A stretch of 64,000 nucleotides of DNA, from positions 62,001-126,000 of the forward strand of contig NZ_JALPQG010000007.1 in the NCBI RefSeq assembly GCF_023195695.1, written 5' to 3'. Position 1 is the stretch's first letter. Each line of letters starts with the position of its first letter. The translations under genes and the position numbers were made by a program. Source of the DNA: Aliiroseovarius sp. S1339. Its GTDB lineage: Bacteria; Pseudomonadota; Alphaproteobacteria; Rhodobacterales; Rhodobacteraceae. The notes below the pieces were generated by a model. It was not told where the DNA came from. It did not search any database and worked only from the letters and a program-made list of their open reading frames with translations. This document shows positions 16,249-24,732 of this stretch, one piece after another.

Positions 16249-16659
16249 TCATTTCAAGTGATAGGTCAGCGCGCTTTTGATCAGCAGTCGCAAGGTGTCA
16301 CGGGGCAGATCTTGCCCGTCCGTGAAATGAATGGCGCGGTTGCCGTCATAGGTGAAACCGTCGGGAAACAGGGTCTGAAAATCTGACATAAGTGTCGTTT
16401 GGCAGTGGACGAACAACGCAAAGCCGCCGGATTTTGGGACGCCCAGGCGGATCGTTGTGCCGGATTTGCTGTCAGGTGTCAGATAGGCGGGTTGGCCCCA
16501 CTTCAACGTCTCTTCAATGCGTCCAACACCGGGTGTCTCTTTCGCGGTTGTGAAAATCAGACGGCGTAAGTCCAGAAGCCCCGCTCGCGCGTCGGGCGGG
16601 AAGCTATCAAACGTGTCGGCCACAGCCGCGTTTGCGAAAAGAGGTGAAAGGTCGGGCAT
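16249..16659 (-). CDS. DUF1801 domain protein
   Basis: This 136-residue protein contains LKWGQPAYLTPDSKSGTTIRLG and KSGGFALFVHCQT, the core of the DUF1801 (YdhG-like) fold found in small stand-alone proteins of unknown function. The C-terminus has the usual basic/helical DTLRLLIKSALTYHLK. It is soluble with no signal peptide. It is flanked by the tRNA terminator on one side and the alanine dehydrogenase terminator on the other, so it is probably a single-gene unit. Confidence 0.75.
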   Translation of the reverse strand: MPDLSPLFANAAVADTFDSFPPDARAGLLDLRRLIFTTAKETPGVGRIEETLKWGQPAYLTPDSKSGTTIRLGVPKSGGFALFVHCQTTLMSDFQTLFPDGFTYDGNRAIHFTDGQDLPRDTLRLLIKSALTYHLK

Positions 16660-16696
16660 GGAGACAGGGTGCTGCCCCGCCGCCCATGTGTCAAAG

Positions 16697-16726
16697 AAAA
16701 AGCCCCGCCAGATGGCAGGGCTTTTC
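16697..16726 (-). terminator. Terminator of the alanine dehydrogenase gene
   Basis: AAAAGCCC and GGGCTTTT arms with an inner GCCA/TGGC pairing, followed on the minus strand by a T-rich run, lie 18 bp beyond the ald stop. The hairpin is symmetrical enough to work in both directions. Confidence 0.85.
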
Positions 16727-16743
16727 CAAATCTTGGTTAAACG

Positions 16744-17862
16744 TCAGATCTTCAGCGCATCTTCTGCCGAGATATAGTCGATGCCAAGCGCTTCACCCAC
16801 TGCGGCGTAGGTCAGCTTACCCGCATGAACATTCAACCCGTTCAGCAGATGTTCGTCATCCTTGCAAGCTTGCTTCCAGCCCTTGCCGGCCAGTGCCAGC
16901 ATGAAAGGCATCGTGGCGTTGCCAAGTGCGATGGTCGAGGTGCGGGCAACCGCACCTGGCATGTTGGCCACGCAGTAATGCACAATGCCGTCCACGTCGT
17001 AGATCGGTTCGGCATGGGTGGTGGCCTTTGACGTTTCAAAGCACCCGCCTTGATCGATGGCAACATCCACCAGAACGGACCCCGGTTTCATCAAGGACAA
17101 TTGTTCGCGGCTGATCAGCTTGGGCGCTGCTGCGCCGGGGATCAATACGGCACCAACCACCATATCAACGCGCGGCAGCAACTCGGCCACAGCCGCCATG
17201 TCGGAATACTGCGTTGTCAGCCGCCCCATGAACACATCATCCAGATATGACAGACGCGGCACAGAACGATCCAGCACGGTGACGTTCGCGCCCATGCCGA
17301 CAGCGACACGTGCTGCAGCTGCGCCCACCACGCCGCCGCCGATGATGGCCACGTTGGCCGGGCGCACGCCGGGCACGCCACCCATCAGCACGCCGCTGCC
17401 GCCATTGGCCTTTTGCAGCGCCCAAGACCCGCTTTGCGGCGCCAGGCGACCGGCAACCTCGGACATCGGGGCCAGCAGGGGCAGGCCGCCACTGCGGTCC
17501 GTCACGGTTTCATAGGCAATCGCGGTGCACCCGCTGTCCAGCAGGTCTTTGGTCTGTTCGGGGTCCGGGGCCAGGTGCAGATAGGTGAACAGAAGCTGCC
17601 CTTCGCGCAGCATCTTGCGCTCAACGGCTTGCGGTTCCTTCACCTTCACGATCATGTCGGCCTTGGCGAACACTTCTTTCGCGGTATCCAGAACGGTGGC
17701 GCCAACGGCGACATAGTCGTCGTCCATGAACCCGGCGCCGACGCCAGCGTTGGTCTCGACGATGACGCTGTGACCGCGTGCAATCGCTTCGCCTGCAGCA
17801 GCGGGCGTCAGACCAACGCGAAACTCCTGCGGTTTGATTTCTTTCGGGCATCCGATCAGCAT
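16744..17862 (-). CDS. ald: Alanine dehydrogenase
   Basis: The 372-residue enzyme oxidatively deaminates L-alanine to pyruvate and ammonia with NAD. The N-terminal IGCPKEIKPQEFRV carries a Cys where most homologues have Val. Catalytic K75 is in VKVKEPQ and H96 in TYLHLAPD, and the Rossmann loop is IIGGGVVGAAAARVAV. VDVAIDQGGCFETS contains the catalytic aspartate region. AGGAGG precedes the ATG. The gene is divergent from an Lrp/AsnC regulator, the usual arrangement for alanine-inducible ald, and the 163-bp shared region holds a dyad. Confidence 0.95.
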   Translation of the reverse strand: MLIGCPKEIKPQEFRVGLTPAAAGEAIARGHSVIVETNAGVGAGFMDDDYVAVGATVLDTAKEVFAKADMIVKVKEPQAVERKMLREGQLLFTYLHLAPDPEQTKDLLDSGCTAIAYETVTDRSGGLPLLAPMSEVAGRLAPQSGSWALQKANGGSGVLMGGVPGVRPANVAIIGGGVVGAAAARVAVGMGANVTVLDRSVPRLSYLDDVFMGRLTTQYSDMAAVAELLPRVDMVVGAVLIPGAAAPKLISREQLSLMKPGSVLVDVAIDQGGCFETSKATTHAEPIYDVDGIVHYCVANMPGAVARTSTIALGNATMPFMLALAGKGWKQACKDDEHLLNGLNVHAGKLTYAAVGEALGIDYISAEDALKI

Positions 17863-17917
17863 GGGGTATCCTCCTCATTCCCTATCGTCGGTTAATTCGA
17901 TCTTTCAGGGGACAAGT

Positions 17918-17937
17918 TTGCGCGCATCTCTGCGCAA
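17918..17937. promoter_or_regulatory. Dyad in the ald/lrp intergenic region, candidate Lrp-type operator
   Basis: TTGCGC and GCGCAA arms are separated by eight bases, between the divergent ald and Lrp-family genes. Lrp/AsnC proteins bind degenerate dyads of about 15 bp with A/T-rich or short centres, so this is only a candidate. Further partial repeats (GTGCGCAA near 18003) occur closer to the regulator start. Confidence 0.4.
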
Positions 17938-18025
17938 TTGCTTTGAAAAGAAGTGGCGCAGGTGATAGGAAGTGTCGAATAAATCACCGCAATGATGCCA
18001 AAGTGCGCAAGAAGTTTGTGAGAAA

Positions 18026-18484
18026 ATGGAACTGGACAGCATAGACCGTCGCATCCTTGGGGTGTTGCAACGCACGGGCCGGATATCCAACTCGGACCTG
18101 TCCGAGCGGATCAACCTTTCCCCTTCTGCCTGCCATCGCCGGGTGCAAAGGCTTGAGGCCGATGGTTATATCCGTGATTATGTTGCGTTGCTGGATGCGC
18201 GCAAAATGGGCTGCCCCTCCACCATTTTTGTCGAGATCACTCTGTCTGGTCAGGCGGATGAGTTGCTGGATGCGTTCGAACGCGAGGTCGCCTTGGTCCC
18301 CGATGTGCTGGAATGTCACCTGATGGCCGGGACGGCGGATTATATTCTGAAGGTCGTCGCACAAGACACCGAGGACTTTGCCCGCATTCACCGTCAGTAT
18401 CTGGCGCGGCTTCCGGGGGTGCAAGGGATGCAAAGCTCGTTCGCGCTGCGCACCGTGTTTAAAACCACTGCGCTTCCGGTTTAG
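18026..18484 (+). CDS. Lrp/AsnC family regulator, probably of ald
   Basis: This 152-residue protein has an N-terminal helix-turn-helix (RISNSDLSERINLSPSACHR and the VQRLEADGYI recognition/wing) and a C-terminal RAM ligand domain with DVLECHLMAGTADYILKVV. RAM domains bind amino acids and assemble octamers. Divergence from ald suggests it activates ald in response to alanine, as in AldR-type systems; the link rests on gene order. Its stop overlaps the convergent MFS gene by four bases. Confidence 0.9.
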   Translation: MELDSIDRRILGVLQRTGRISNSDLSERINLSPSACHRRVQRLEADGYIRDYVALLDARKMGCPSTIFVEITLSGQADELLDAFEREVALVPDVLECHLMAGTADYILKVVAQDTEDFARIHRQYLARLPGVQGMQSSFALRTVFKTTALPV

Positions 18485-19779
18485 GCCGCGCGCGCGGCCA
18501 GTGGTTGCTCTTTCACCGGCAAGTGGACGATGGCCGAAAAGGCACCGACGCCGACGCCAATCCACCACACCATGGTATAATCGCCGAACGCGTCATACAT
18601 CCGCCCGCCCAGCCAAACACCCAGGAAGCTGCCCAACTGGTGTGAGAAGAAGACGATCCCATACAGCGTGCCCATATAGCGCAGCCCATAGATATGCGCG
18701 ACCAGACCAGAGGTCAGCGGAACCGTGGCCAGCCACAGCGACCCCATTGCGATGGAAAAGACGATGACGGATGTCGGTGTGATCGGCATCAGGATAAACA
18801 GTGCGGCGACCACAGTCCGCGCCGCATAAATCCCTGCCAGCAAGTATTTCTTGGAATAGGTCTTGCCCAGATAACCCGCCAAGAGCGTGCCCGCGATGTT
18901 GGCCAACCCGATCAGGGAGATCGAGATTGCCCCCAGCGCCGACGTGGTCGAAACGCCGATCGTCGCCAATGTGCCAGAGGGGTCAATCGCGCCACACATC
19001 TCGGTCACGAAGGCGGGAAAGTGGGCGGTGATGAAGGCCAGCTGATAGCCGCAGGAAAAGAAGCCCAGAAAGATCAGCGCGAAGCTGGGATCGCGCATCG
19101 CCTTGGTCAGGATCTGACCCATGCTGTCTTCAAGTTCGGCTTTCGACGCGATTGTTTCGGTCTTCATCAGGGGAAGCAGCGCCAGCGTTGCAAGGATCGC
19201 GGCGGCGAAGATGACGAAGACGTTCTGCCATGGCATGAAGCCCAGCAGGTATTCCGCCAGCGGTGCGCCGAACACCTGACCTGCCGACCCCGCAGCAGTC
19301 GCGATGGCCAGCGACATAGACCGGTTGTCATCGCTGGCCGCCCGCCCAACAACGGCCAGAATCACACCGAAGCCCGTGCCAGCGATGCCGAAGCCCACGG
19401 CGATTTCTAACAGTTGGTGCGCTTCTGGTGTGACCGCATAGGACGACGCCACAAGCCCCACCGCATAGATCAGCGCCCCCATGATGATGGCCTTGCGGTC
19501 TCCGATTTTTTCAGCGATAGCCCCAAAGATCGGCTGCCCAATGCCCCACGCCAGATTCTGGATGGCAATCGCCAACGAGAACTCGGCACGCGGCCAGTTG
19601 AACTCGGTCGCAATCGGGATCTGAAACACGCCAAAGCTCGCGCGGATCGCGAAGCTGACAAGGATGATCAAACAGCCTGCCACAAGGACGGGCGTGATAA
19701 GGGGTGCGCGTGTCTCGGTCATCCGGGTACGGTCTGCGAAATCGACCAACTGGTCAATTCTTCGTTCGTCATGGGCCAC
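18481..19779 (-). CDS. MFS transporter
   Basis: This twelve-span major facilitator protein has about 432 residues from the GTG at 19779. Seen: a first helix at PVLVAGCLIILVSFAI, the MFS-like FGAIAEKIGDRKAIIMGALI between helices 2 and 3, and a long central loop (MKTETIASKAELEDSM). The pattern resembles the monocarboxylate/oxalate-formate-like MFS groups. I chose GTG 19779 because AAGGAAAG lies just before it; ATG 19806 and ATG 19722 are alternatives. The substrate is unknown. It converges on the Lrp gene and is divergent from zapE. Confidence 0.82.
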   Translation of the reverse strand: MAHDERRIDQLVDFADRTRMTETRAPLITPVLVAGCLIILVSFAIRASFGVFQIPIATEFNWPRAEFSLAIAIQNLAWGIGQPIFGAIAEKIGDRKAIIMGALIYAVGLVASSYAVTPEAHQLLEIAVGFGIAGTGFGVILAVVGRAASDDNRSMSLAIATAAGSAGQVFGAPLAEYLLGFMPWQNVFVIFAAAILATLALLPLMKTETIASKAELEDSMGQILTKAMRDPSFALIFLGFFSCGYQLAFITAHFPAFVTEMCGAIDPSGTLATIGVSTTSALGAISISLIGLANIAGTLLAGYLGKTYSKKYLLAGIYAARTVVAALFILMPITPTSVIVFSIAMGSLWLATVPLTSGLVAHIYGLRYMGTLYGIVFFSHQLGSFLGVWLGGRMYDAFGDYTMVWWIGVGVGAFSAIVHLPVKEQPLAARAA

Positions 19780-19820
19780 TTCATCTTTCCTTATGGGTGG
19801 AAGCATCTTATTCCTCGGCT

Positions 19821-20903
19821 ATGACAAGCCTGATCGAGATTTATGAGACCCTGGCCCAGAAGGGCGAGATCACCCGCGACCCGGCACAAGAGGCCTGTCT
19901 GCCCGCGCTGGAAGACATCCGCGCGCATCTGGAGGCCGCACCCACCCGCAAGCGGGGCATTCTGGGCGGGTTGTTCCACAACAAGGTCGAGGACGTGCCG
20001 CAAGGGCTGTATCTGTGGGGGGGCGTCGGGCGCGGCAAGTCCATGCTGATGGACCTGTTCGTCGACAGCCTTGAAACATCCGCCAAGCGTCGCGTCCATT
20101 TTCACGCCTTCATGCAAGAGGTGCACGAGGGCATGGCCGCCGCACGTAAGACAGGCGTCGATGATCCGCTGTCCCCGGTGGCCGACAAGATCGCTGCCGA
20201 TGTGCGCCTGTTTGCCTTTGATGAAATGCAGATCACCGACATCACCGATGCGATGCTTGTGGGCCGTCTGTTTGAAAAGCTGTTTGATGCGGGCGTCGTG
20301 GTGGTCACGACCTCGAACCGGCACCCGGACGAACTGTATAAGGATGGGCTGAACCGACAGTTGTTCCTGCCCTTCATCGCCCTGATCAAGGATCAGATGG
20401 TGGTGCATGAACTGGTCAGCCCGAATGATTATCGGCAGGACCGTCTGGCGGGTGAACAAGTGTATTTCACCCCCGCTGGGGCTGAGGCGCGTAAGGCGAT
20501 CGACGCAATCTGGCGTGACCTGACCGGAGGTGATGCCGAGCCTTTGACCCTGACCGTCAAAGGGCGCGATGTCGTCCTGCCTGCCTATCGCAATGGGGCG
20601 GCAAGGGCCGGGTTCCATGACCTGTGTGGCGCGATGCTGGGGCCGGGGGATTATCTGACCATTGCCAACGCGGTGAAGCTTTTGGTGCTGGAAGATATCC
20701 CGCGCCTAAGCCGGTCGAATTTCAACGAGGCGAAGCGGTTCGTAACTCTGATCGACGCACTTTATGAGGCGAAGGTCAGGTTGATCGCATCTGCCGCCGC
20801 CCAGCCCGAAATGCTGTATGTCGAGGGCGAAGGCTCGTTCGAATTTGAACGCACCGCCAGCCGCTTGCGCGAAATGCAGGATAAGGATTGGGGTGGCGAA
20901 TAA
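19821..20903 (+). CDS. zapE: Cell division protein ZapE (AFG1-like ATPase)
   Basis: This 360-residue AFG1/ZapE-type AAA-like ATPase has Walker A in LWGGVGRGKSMLMDLF, Walker B in FAFDEMQITDITDAM, and a downstream sensor-like VVVTTSNRHPDELYKDGLNR. In E. coli, ZapE binds FtsZ and modulates the Z-ring under stress; in alphaproteobacteria it is often near tricarboxylic-acid-cycle genes, which are not seen here. I chose the ATG at 19821 (MTSLIEIYETLA), the family start; an upstream extension to 19704 would run into the divergent MFS gene. Confidence 0.92.
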   Translation: MTSLIEIYETLAQKGEITRDPAQEACLPALEDIRAHLEAAPTRKRGILGGLFHNKVEDVPQGLYLWGGVGRGKSMLMDLFVDSLETSAKRRVHFHAFMQEVHEGMAAARKTGVDDPLSPVADKIAADVRLFAFDEMQITDITDAMLVGRLFEKLFDAGVVVVTTSNRHPDELYKDGLNRQLFLPFIALIKDQMVVHELVSPNDYRQDRLAGEQVYFTPAGAEARKAIDAIWRDLTGGDAEPLTLTVKGRDVVLPAYRNGAARAGFHDLCGAMLGPGDYLTIANAVKLLVLEDIPRLSRSNFNEAKRFVTLIDALYEAKVRLIASAAAQPEMLYVEGEGSFEFERTASRLREMQDKDWGGE

Positions 20904-20907
20904 AACG

Positions 20908-20929
20908 GGGCCGCCCTTTGGCGACCCCT
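20908..20929 (+). terminator. Weak hairpin after zapE
   Basis: GGGGCCGCC pairs with GGCGACCCC with one mismatch just after the zapE stop. No T-run follows, so intrinsic termination is uncertain. Confidence 0.4.
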
Positions 20930-21104
20930 AGGTCATAACCCGCCCGCCTAACTTACCGCATCGTGACTGACAGAACGTAGGCGTCAGCGCGCCGACCGCA
21001 GGAACAAGAAAACACCAGTGCTATTGCTGCACTAAGCGTCGTGATCCAAGGTCGGGGAAAGGTATGGCAGGGGCGGTCTCAGTTTCGTTTGCATAGGCGG
21101 TGGA

Positions 21105-21120
21105 GTTTGTGATCACAAAC
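21105..21120. promoter_or_regulatory. Perfect 16-bp palindrome in a gene-free region
   Basis: GTTTGTGATCACAAAC is identical to its reverse complement. It contains TTGT-N4-ACAA, a shape used by GntR/FadR-type and other dimeric regulators, and the overall 'GTT..AAC' 16-mer form also recalls ParB/RepB-type sites. The nearest genes are zapE (ending 200 bp upstream) and folC (whose 3' end is 270 bp downstream), so no gene is obviously controlled by it. Confidence 0.6.
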
Positions 21121-21264
21121 AAACACGCCACGTTTTGCATCACCCGAAACATGAGACCCCCCGGTCATATGTACTGCTCGACAAGCCGTTCACTTATTGT
21201 GAACTTTACCTGAAGAATACCCTATTTGTAGAGGCTAACCACTTATTTGGCAACGGTTTTCACC

Positions 21265-21308
21265 GAATCACTTGCCGATTCGTTTGATGAGGAAAAAGTG
21301 ATTCTTTT
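21265..21308 (+). terminator. Terminator-like hairpin inside the gene-free region
   Basis: GAATCACTT (21265-21273) and AAGTGATTC (21296-21304) form a perfect 9-bp stem with a 22-base loop, followed by TTTT. The loop is long for an intrinsic terminator. It could end an unannotated small RNA transcribed from upstream. Confidence 0.4.
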
Positions 21309-21392
21309 CGGGGGGTTGGTAGGCGAAGTGAATCCAGATCGGGGTCGCTCGAGAAAATTAATTTGTAATCACGTTGTGCGTTTCCGGTGGGA

Positions 21393-22667
21393 CTAGCCGT
21401 TCTCTCGCAATACATTTCCGGCCAAATACAGCGAACCGCAAATCAAGATACGGCTTTCGGGTGCATGTTCTGTGATTTCGGCAATCGCCTCAGCAACCGA
21501 CCCCGCCTGCGATGCCGCTAGTCCAACTGCCGCGGCTTCGCGCGCCGTAATGTCTGCTGGCAGGGTGTTGGCCTCGCCGGGAATAGACACTGCTGTAAGG
21601 CTTTCGGCGACACGCGCCAGTGGGCGCAGATATCCGGCGATGTCCTTGGTGTTTAACATGCCGCAGATCAAATGGGTTGGCCGCTTGGGCATATCCGCCA
21701 AAACCTTCGCCAAGGTCTGACCTGCCGCCGGGTTGTGTCCGCCGTCCAGCCATAGCTCGGCATCACCGGCGGCCTTCGCCAAGGGACCGTCGCGCAGGCG
21801 TTGCATTCGGGCGGGCCATGTCACATCGCGCATCGCGGCCCCGCACGCGTCTTCGTCAAACCCAAGCTGGCGCAGGGCGGCGACAGCAGCACCGGCGTTT
21901 TCCATTTGGTGAGGGCCGATCAGGGCTGGCATCGGCAGGTCCAGCAGGCCCGTTTCATCTTGAAAGACAAACCGTCCACGCTCTTCCCACATGTGCCAGT
22001 GCTGGCCGTGGGCGAACAGGGGGCAGCCCTGCTTCGCGGCGCGCGCCTCGATCACCTCAAGCGCGTCATCAGGTTGTGGGCCGACGATGCAGGGCACGCC
22101 GCGTTTCAGAATGCCTGCCTTTTCACCAGCGATGGCGGCGAGAGTGTCGCCCAGAAACTGCGTGTGGTCGATCGAGATCGGCGTGATGATCGTCAACTCT
22201 GGCTTGGCCACAACGTTGGTCGCATCCAACCGTCCACCCAGCCCCGTTTCCAACAGTGTAAAATCGGCGGGGGTCTCAACGAAGGCCATGAGCGCCGCGA
22301 CGGTCGTAATCTCAAAATACGTGATCGTCTCGTCACCATTGGCAGCATAACAGCGGTCGAGCACGTCGGTCAGGGCGTCCTCGTCGATCAACGTGCCGGC
22401 CAGCCTGATGCGTTCATGGAACCGCGCCAAATGCGGCGAGGTATAGGCGTGCACGCGCTTGCCCGCCCCCTCAAGCCCCGCACGCAGCATGGCCTGGGTC
22501 GAGCCTTTGCCATTTGTGCCCGCCAGATGGATCACCGGGGGCAAGCGGTCTTGTGGATCACCAACGGCGTGCAAAAGTCGCCAAACCCGGTCCAACGTCA
22601 GATCAATGATCTTTGGGTGAAGGGACATCATCCGCTCTAGGATGACGTCCGAACCGGAGGCGCTCAC
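21393..22667 (-). CDS. folC: Bifunctional folylpolyglutamate synthase/dihydrofolate synthase
   Basis: The 424-residue Mur-ligase-like enzyme adds glutamate to dihydropteroate and extends folate polyglutamate tails using ATP. The P-loop is in HLAGTNGKGSTQAMLRAGLE, followed by AYTSPHLARFHERIRL and ETGLGGRLDATNVV. The C-terminal domain has LWLDGGHNPAAGQTLAKVLA. The ATG overlaps the accD stop by four bases, so it is probably translated with accD. accD-folC linkage is common in alphaproteobacteria. Confidence 0.95.
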   Translation of the reverse strand: MSASGSDVILERMMSLHPKIIDLTLDRVWRLLHAVGDPQDRLPPVIHLAGTNGKGSTQAMLRAGLEGAGKRVHAYTSPHLARFHERIRLAGTLIDEDALTDVLDRCYAANGDETITYFEITTVAALMAFVETPADFTLLETGLGGRLDATNVVAKPELTIITPISIDHTQFLGDTLAAIAGEKAGILKRGVPCIVGPQPDDALEVIEARAAKQGCPLFAHGQHWHMWEERGRFVFQDETGLLDLPMPALIGPHQMENAGAAVAALRQLGFDEDACGAAMRDVTWPARMQRLRDGPLAKAAGDAELWLDGGHNPAAGQTLAKVLADMPKRPTHLICGMLNTKDIAGYLRPLARVAESLTAVSIPGEANTLPADITAREAAAVGLAASQAGSVAEAIAEITEHAPESRILICGSLYLAGNVLRENG

Positions 22668-23617
22668 GTCTTGGGAGCCTCGTCTTTGGGCTTGGCGGGG
22701 GCGTCTTCGGGCTTTTCTTTGGTCTCGACCACATCCTCCGGTTTGGGCAGATCGCCCATCACGGCGGGGCCTTTGCCAGTCAACATGCGCAGGATGGTGA
22801 CAAGTTCGTCTTTCATATCCTTGCGATGGGTGACGCGATCCAACATGCCGTGGTCCAACAGGTATTCGGCACGCTGGAAGCCATCAGGCAGCTTTTCACG
22901 GATGGTTTGTTCGATGACGCGGGGGCCAGCAAAGCAGATCAAAGCGTTGGGTTCAGCAATATGAACATCGCCCAACATGGCATAGGACGCCGTCACACCG
23001 CCGGTGGTCGGGTGGGTCAGCACGACGATATAGGGAAGCCCGGCCTCTTTCAGCATCTGCACGGCCACGGTGGTGCGCGGCATTTGCATGAGGCTAAGAA
23101 TACCTTCCTGCATCCGCGCGCCGCCTGCAGCGGAAAACAGAACCAGCGGGCGTTTGGCAGCCACGGCGCGTTCGGCGGCGGCGATGATCGCGTTGCCGAC
23201 ATACATGCCCATGGACCCCGCCATGAAGCTGAAATCTTGCGCGGCGGCGACGATGGGTGTGCGACCAATCTTACCTTCGGCCACCAGCATCGCCTCACGT
23301 TCGCCCGTGTCTTTGCGGGCTGCTTTGATGCGGTCGGGATATCTTTTCTGGTCTTTGAAATGCAAAGGGTCGTCAAGCGGGGCGGGCACGTCGACCTCGG
23401 TGAAAACATTGCCGTCAAACAGCGCGTGAAACCGTTCACGCGGGGTAATGCCCATGTGGTGGTCACAACTGGTGCAAACGTTCAGGTTCTCGGTAAATTC
23501 GCGGTGAAACAACATGGTTCCGCATTCCGAGCATTTGGTCCACAAATTCTCGGGCACCTCGCGGCGTGAGAAAAGCGAGTTGATACGCGGGCGGACGTAG
23601 TTCGAGATCCAGTTCAT
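22664..23617 (-). CDS. accD: Acetyl-CoA carboxylase carboxyltransferase subunit beta
   Basis: The 317-residue subunit acts with AccA to transfer CO2 from carboxybiotin to acetyl-CoA, the first step of fatty acid synthesis. The N-terminal four-cysteine zinc ribbon is C29, C32, C48 and C51. The crotonase-like core carries VLFSAAGGARMQEGILSLMQ and the oxyanion-loop region HPTTGGVTASYAML. The C-terminus is an acidic/lysine-rich tail (DVVETKEKPEDAPAKPKDE) beyond the conserved domain. AGGAAG precedes the ATG. The gene forms a unit with folC. Confidence 0.96.
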   Translation of the reverse strand: MNWISNYVRPRINSLFSRREVPENLWTKCSECGTMLFHREFTENLNVCTSCDHHMGITPRERFHALFDGNVFTEVDVPAPLDDPLHFKDQKRYPDRIKAARKDTGEREAMLVAEGKIGRTPIVAAAQDFSFMAGSMGMYVGNAIIAAAERAVAAKRPLVLFSAAGGARMQEGILSLMQMPRTTVAVQMLKEAGLPYIVVLTHPTTGGVTASYAMLGDVHIAEPNALICFAGPRVIEQTIREKLPDGFQRAEYLLDHGMLDRVTHRKDMKDELVTILRMLTGKGPAVMGDLPKPEDVVETKEKPEDAPAKPKDEAPKT

Positions 23618-23648
23618 CGCCTGTCTTCCTTGATCGGTTTCGTTTTAA

Positions 23649-24596
23649 CTAGTCCGCTTGTGCGGTATTTGCAATTGGCTGGTTGCGCTGAGTGAACAGC
23701 CACCACAGCGCAAAGGCCGCTAGCACAAGAAAGGTTTGCGACAACATTGACAATGTCATCTGCGCGCCGGTCAGGTCCATTTCGGTCAGATACAGCGAAA
23801 AACCGTCCAGCGTTCCTTTGGTGCCGGAAAAGACCAACATCGCATTGTTCCCGAAATGCAAACCGGCGGCAGCACCGATATTTCCCGTGCGCAGGGTGAC
23901 AACGGCTAGAACAATACCGATGACGGTTGTGTGGATCACGTAGAAAATCGCGTTGATGCCATAGGCGTAGGGGTCGTAGTGCAGCAGTCCAAAGGCCAGC
24001 GACGGCAAGATCGCCCAGATCCAGATCGACCGGAAACGTGCCCGAAGTTGTTGAAGGATATAGCCTCGAAACACCAGTTCTTCGGCGAATATCTGTAACA
24101 AGACCAACCCCAGTGCAGGCACAATCAGCAGCGCCCAACTGGCAAGGGCCATGGATTGCTGGGTCGGGGTGTCCGTGATGGGCGTCAAGAAAAGTGGCTG
24201 CAAAAATTGCAAGATGACGGCCGCAATACTGATGCCAATGGCGACCAACAGGCCGCGGCGGAAGTGGTGCCAGTTGACCCGAAGTGCAGGTCCGAACAGG
24301 CTGCGAAAACCACGCTTATGTAGCGTTCTTACGGCAATCCAGAGGCCAATATGATAGCCTAGAAACGTCAGAAAAAATATCGACGCCTCGGCAGGTGTTG
24401 ACGCATCAAGAATCTTTGCAGGGTCCGTGCCCAGCAGTTTTGCACCAACAATGAAGACGGCAAATGTGACCGCAAAAAATGCGGCATGAATGATGACGAT
24501 GCCCAGCAGAGTCCGCCAAATCTGATTGCGGGGATAGGCCGGGGACCAGAAACTCTCGGCGGTGTCATGACTTTCGGGGGTGGGGGAAATGGACAA
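23649..24596 (-). CDS. CPBP family intramembrane glutamic protease
   Basis: This 315-residue protein has about eight membrane segments. The catalytic signature of the CAAX/CPBP (Abi) family is intact: EELVFRGYILQQLRARF (motif 1, EExxxR), FGLLHYDPYAYG (motif 2, FxxxH) and LHFGNN (motif 3). The family cleaves membrane-bound substrates. Some members process prenylated proteins or bacteriocin-related peptides, but the substrate here is unknown. The gene lies just upstream of accD on the same strand (31 bp apart). Confidence 0.85.
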   Translation of the reverse strand: MSISPTPESHDTAESFWSPAYPRNQIWRTLLGIVIIHAAFFAVTFAVFIVGAKLLGTDPAKILDASTPAEASIFFLTFLGYHIGLWIAVRTLHKRGFRSLFGPALRVNWHHFRRGLLVAIGISIAAVILQFLQPLFLTPITDTPTQQSMALASWALLIVPALGLVLLQIFAEELVFRGYILQQLRARFRSIWIWAILPSLAFGLLHYDPYAYGINAIFYVIHTTVIGIVLAVVTLRTGNIGAAAGLHFGNNAMLVFSGTKGTLDGFSLYLTEMDLTGAQMTLSMLSQTFLVLAAFALWWLFTQRNQPIANTAQAD

Positions 24597-24732
24597 TTGG
24601 ATACCTGACTATAAGAACACTTGGCCGTTATGATGGGCGCGATCTGACGGATGGACAACCGGGATTAGTTGGAGGCATTCTAGGATTTTACAAGTTTATG
24701 CCCGGAACGCGTTGCGCCGGGTTGGGGGTGTA

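Larger units (their letters stand above)
20930..21392. other. Gene-free region of about 460 bp with several dyads
   Basis: No convincing coding frame is present on either strand between zapE and the end of folC. The stretch is richer in A+T than its surroundings in the second half. It holds a perfect 16-bp palindrome (21105-21120), an interrupted dyad GTTCAC/GTGAAC (21188-21204) and a hairpin with a T-run (21265-21304). No tRNA, known small RNA or transposon end is recognised. It could hold a small RNA, a binding site cluster or the remains of a lost gene. Confidence 0.6.

Noticed and set aside
21105-21120. Chromosomal ParB parS site
   Set aside because: The sequence does not match the conserved parS consensus (GTTTCACGTGAAAC core), so the palindrome is reported only as an unknown site.
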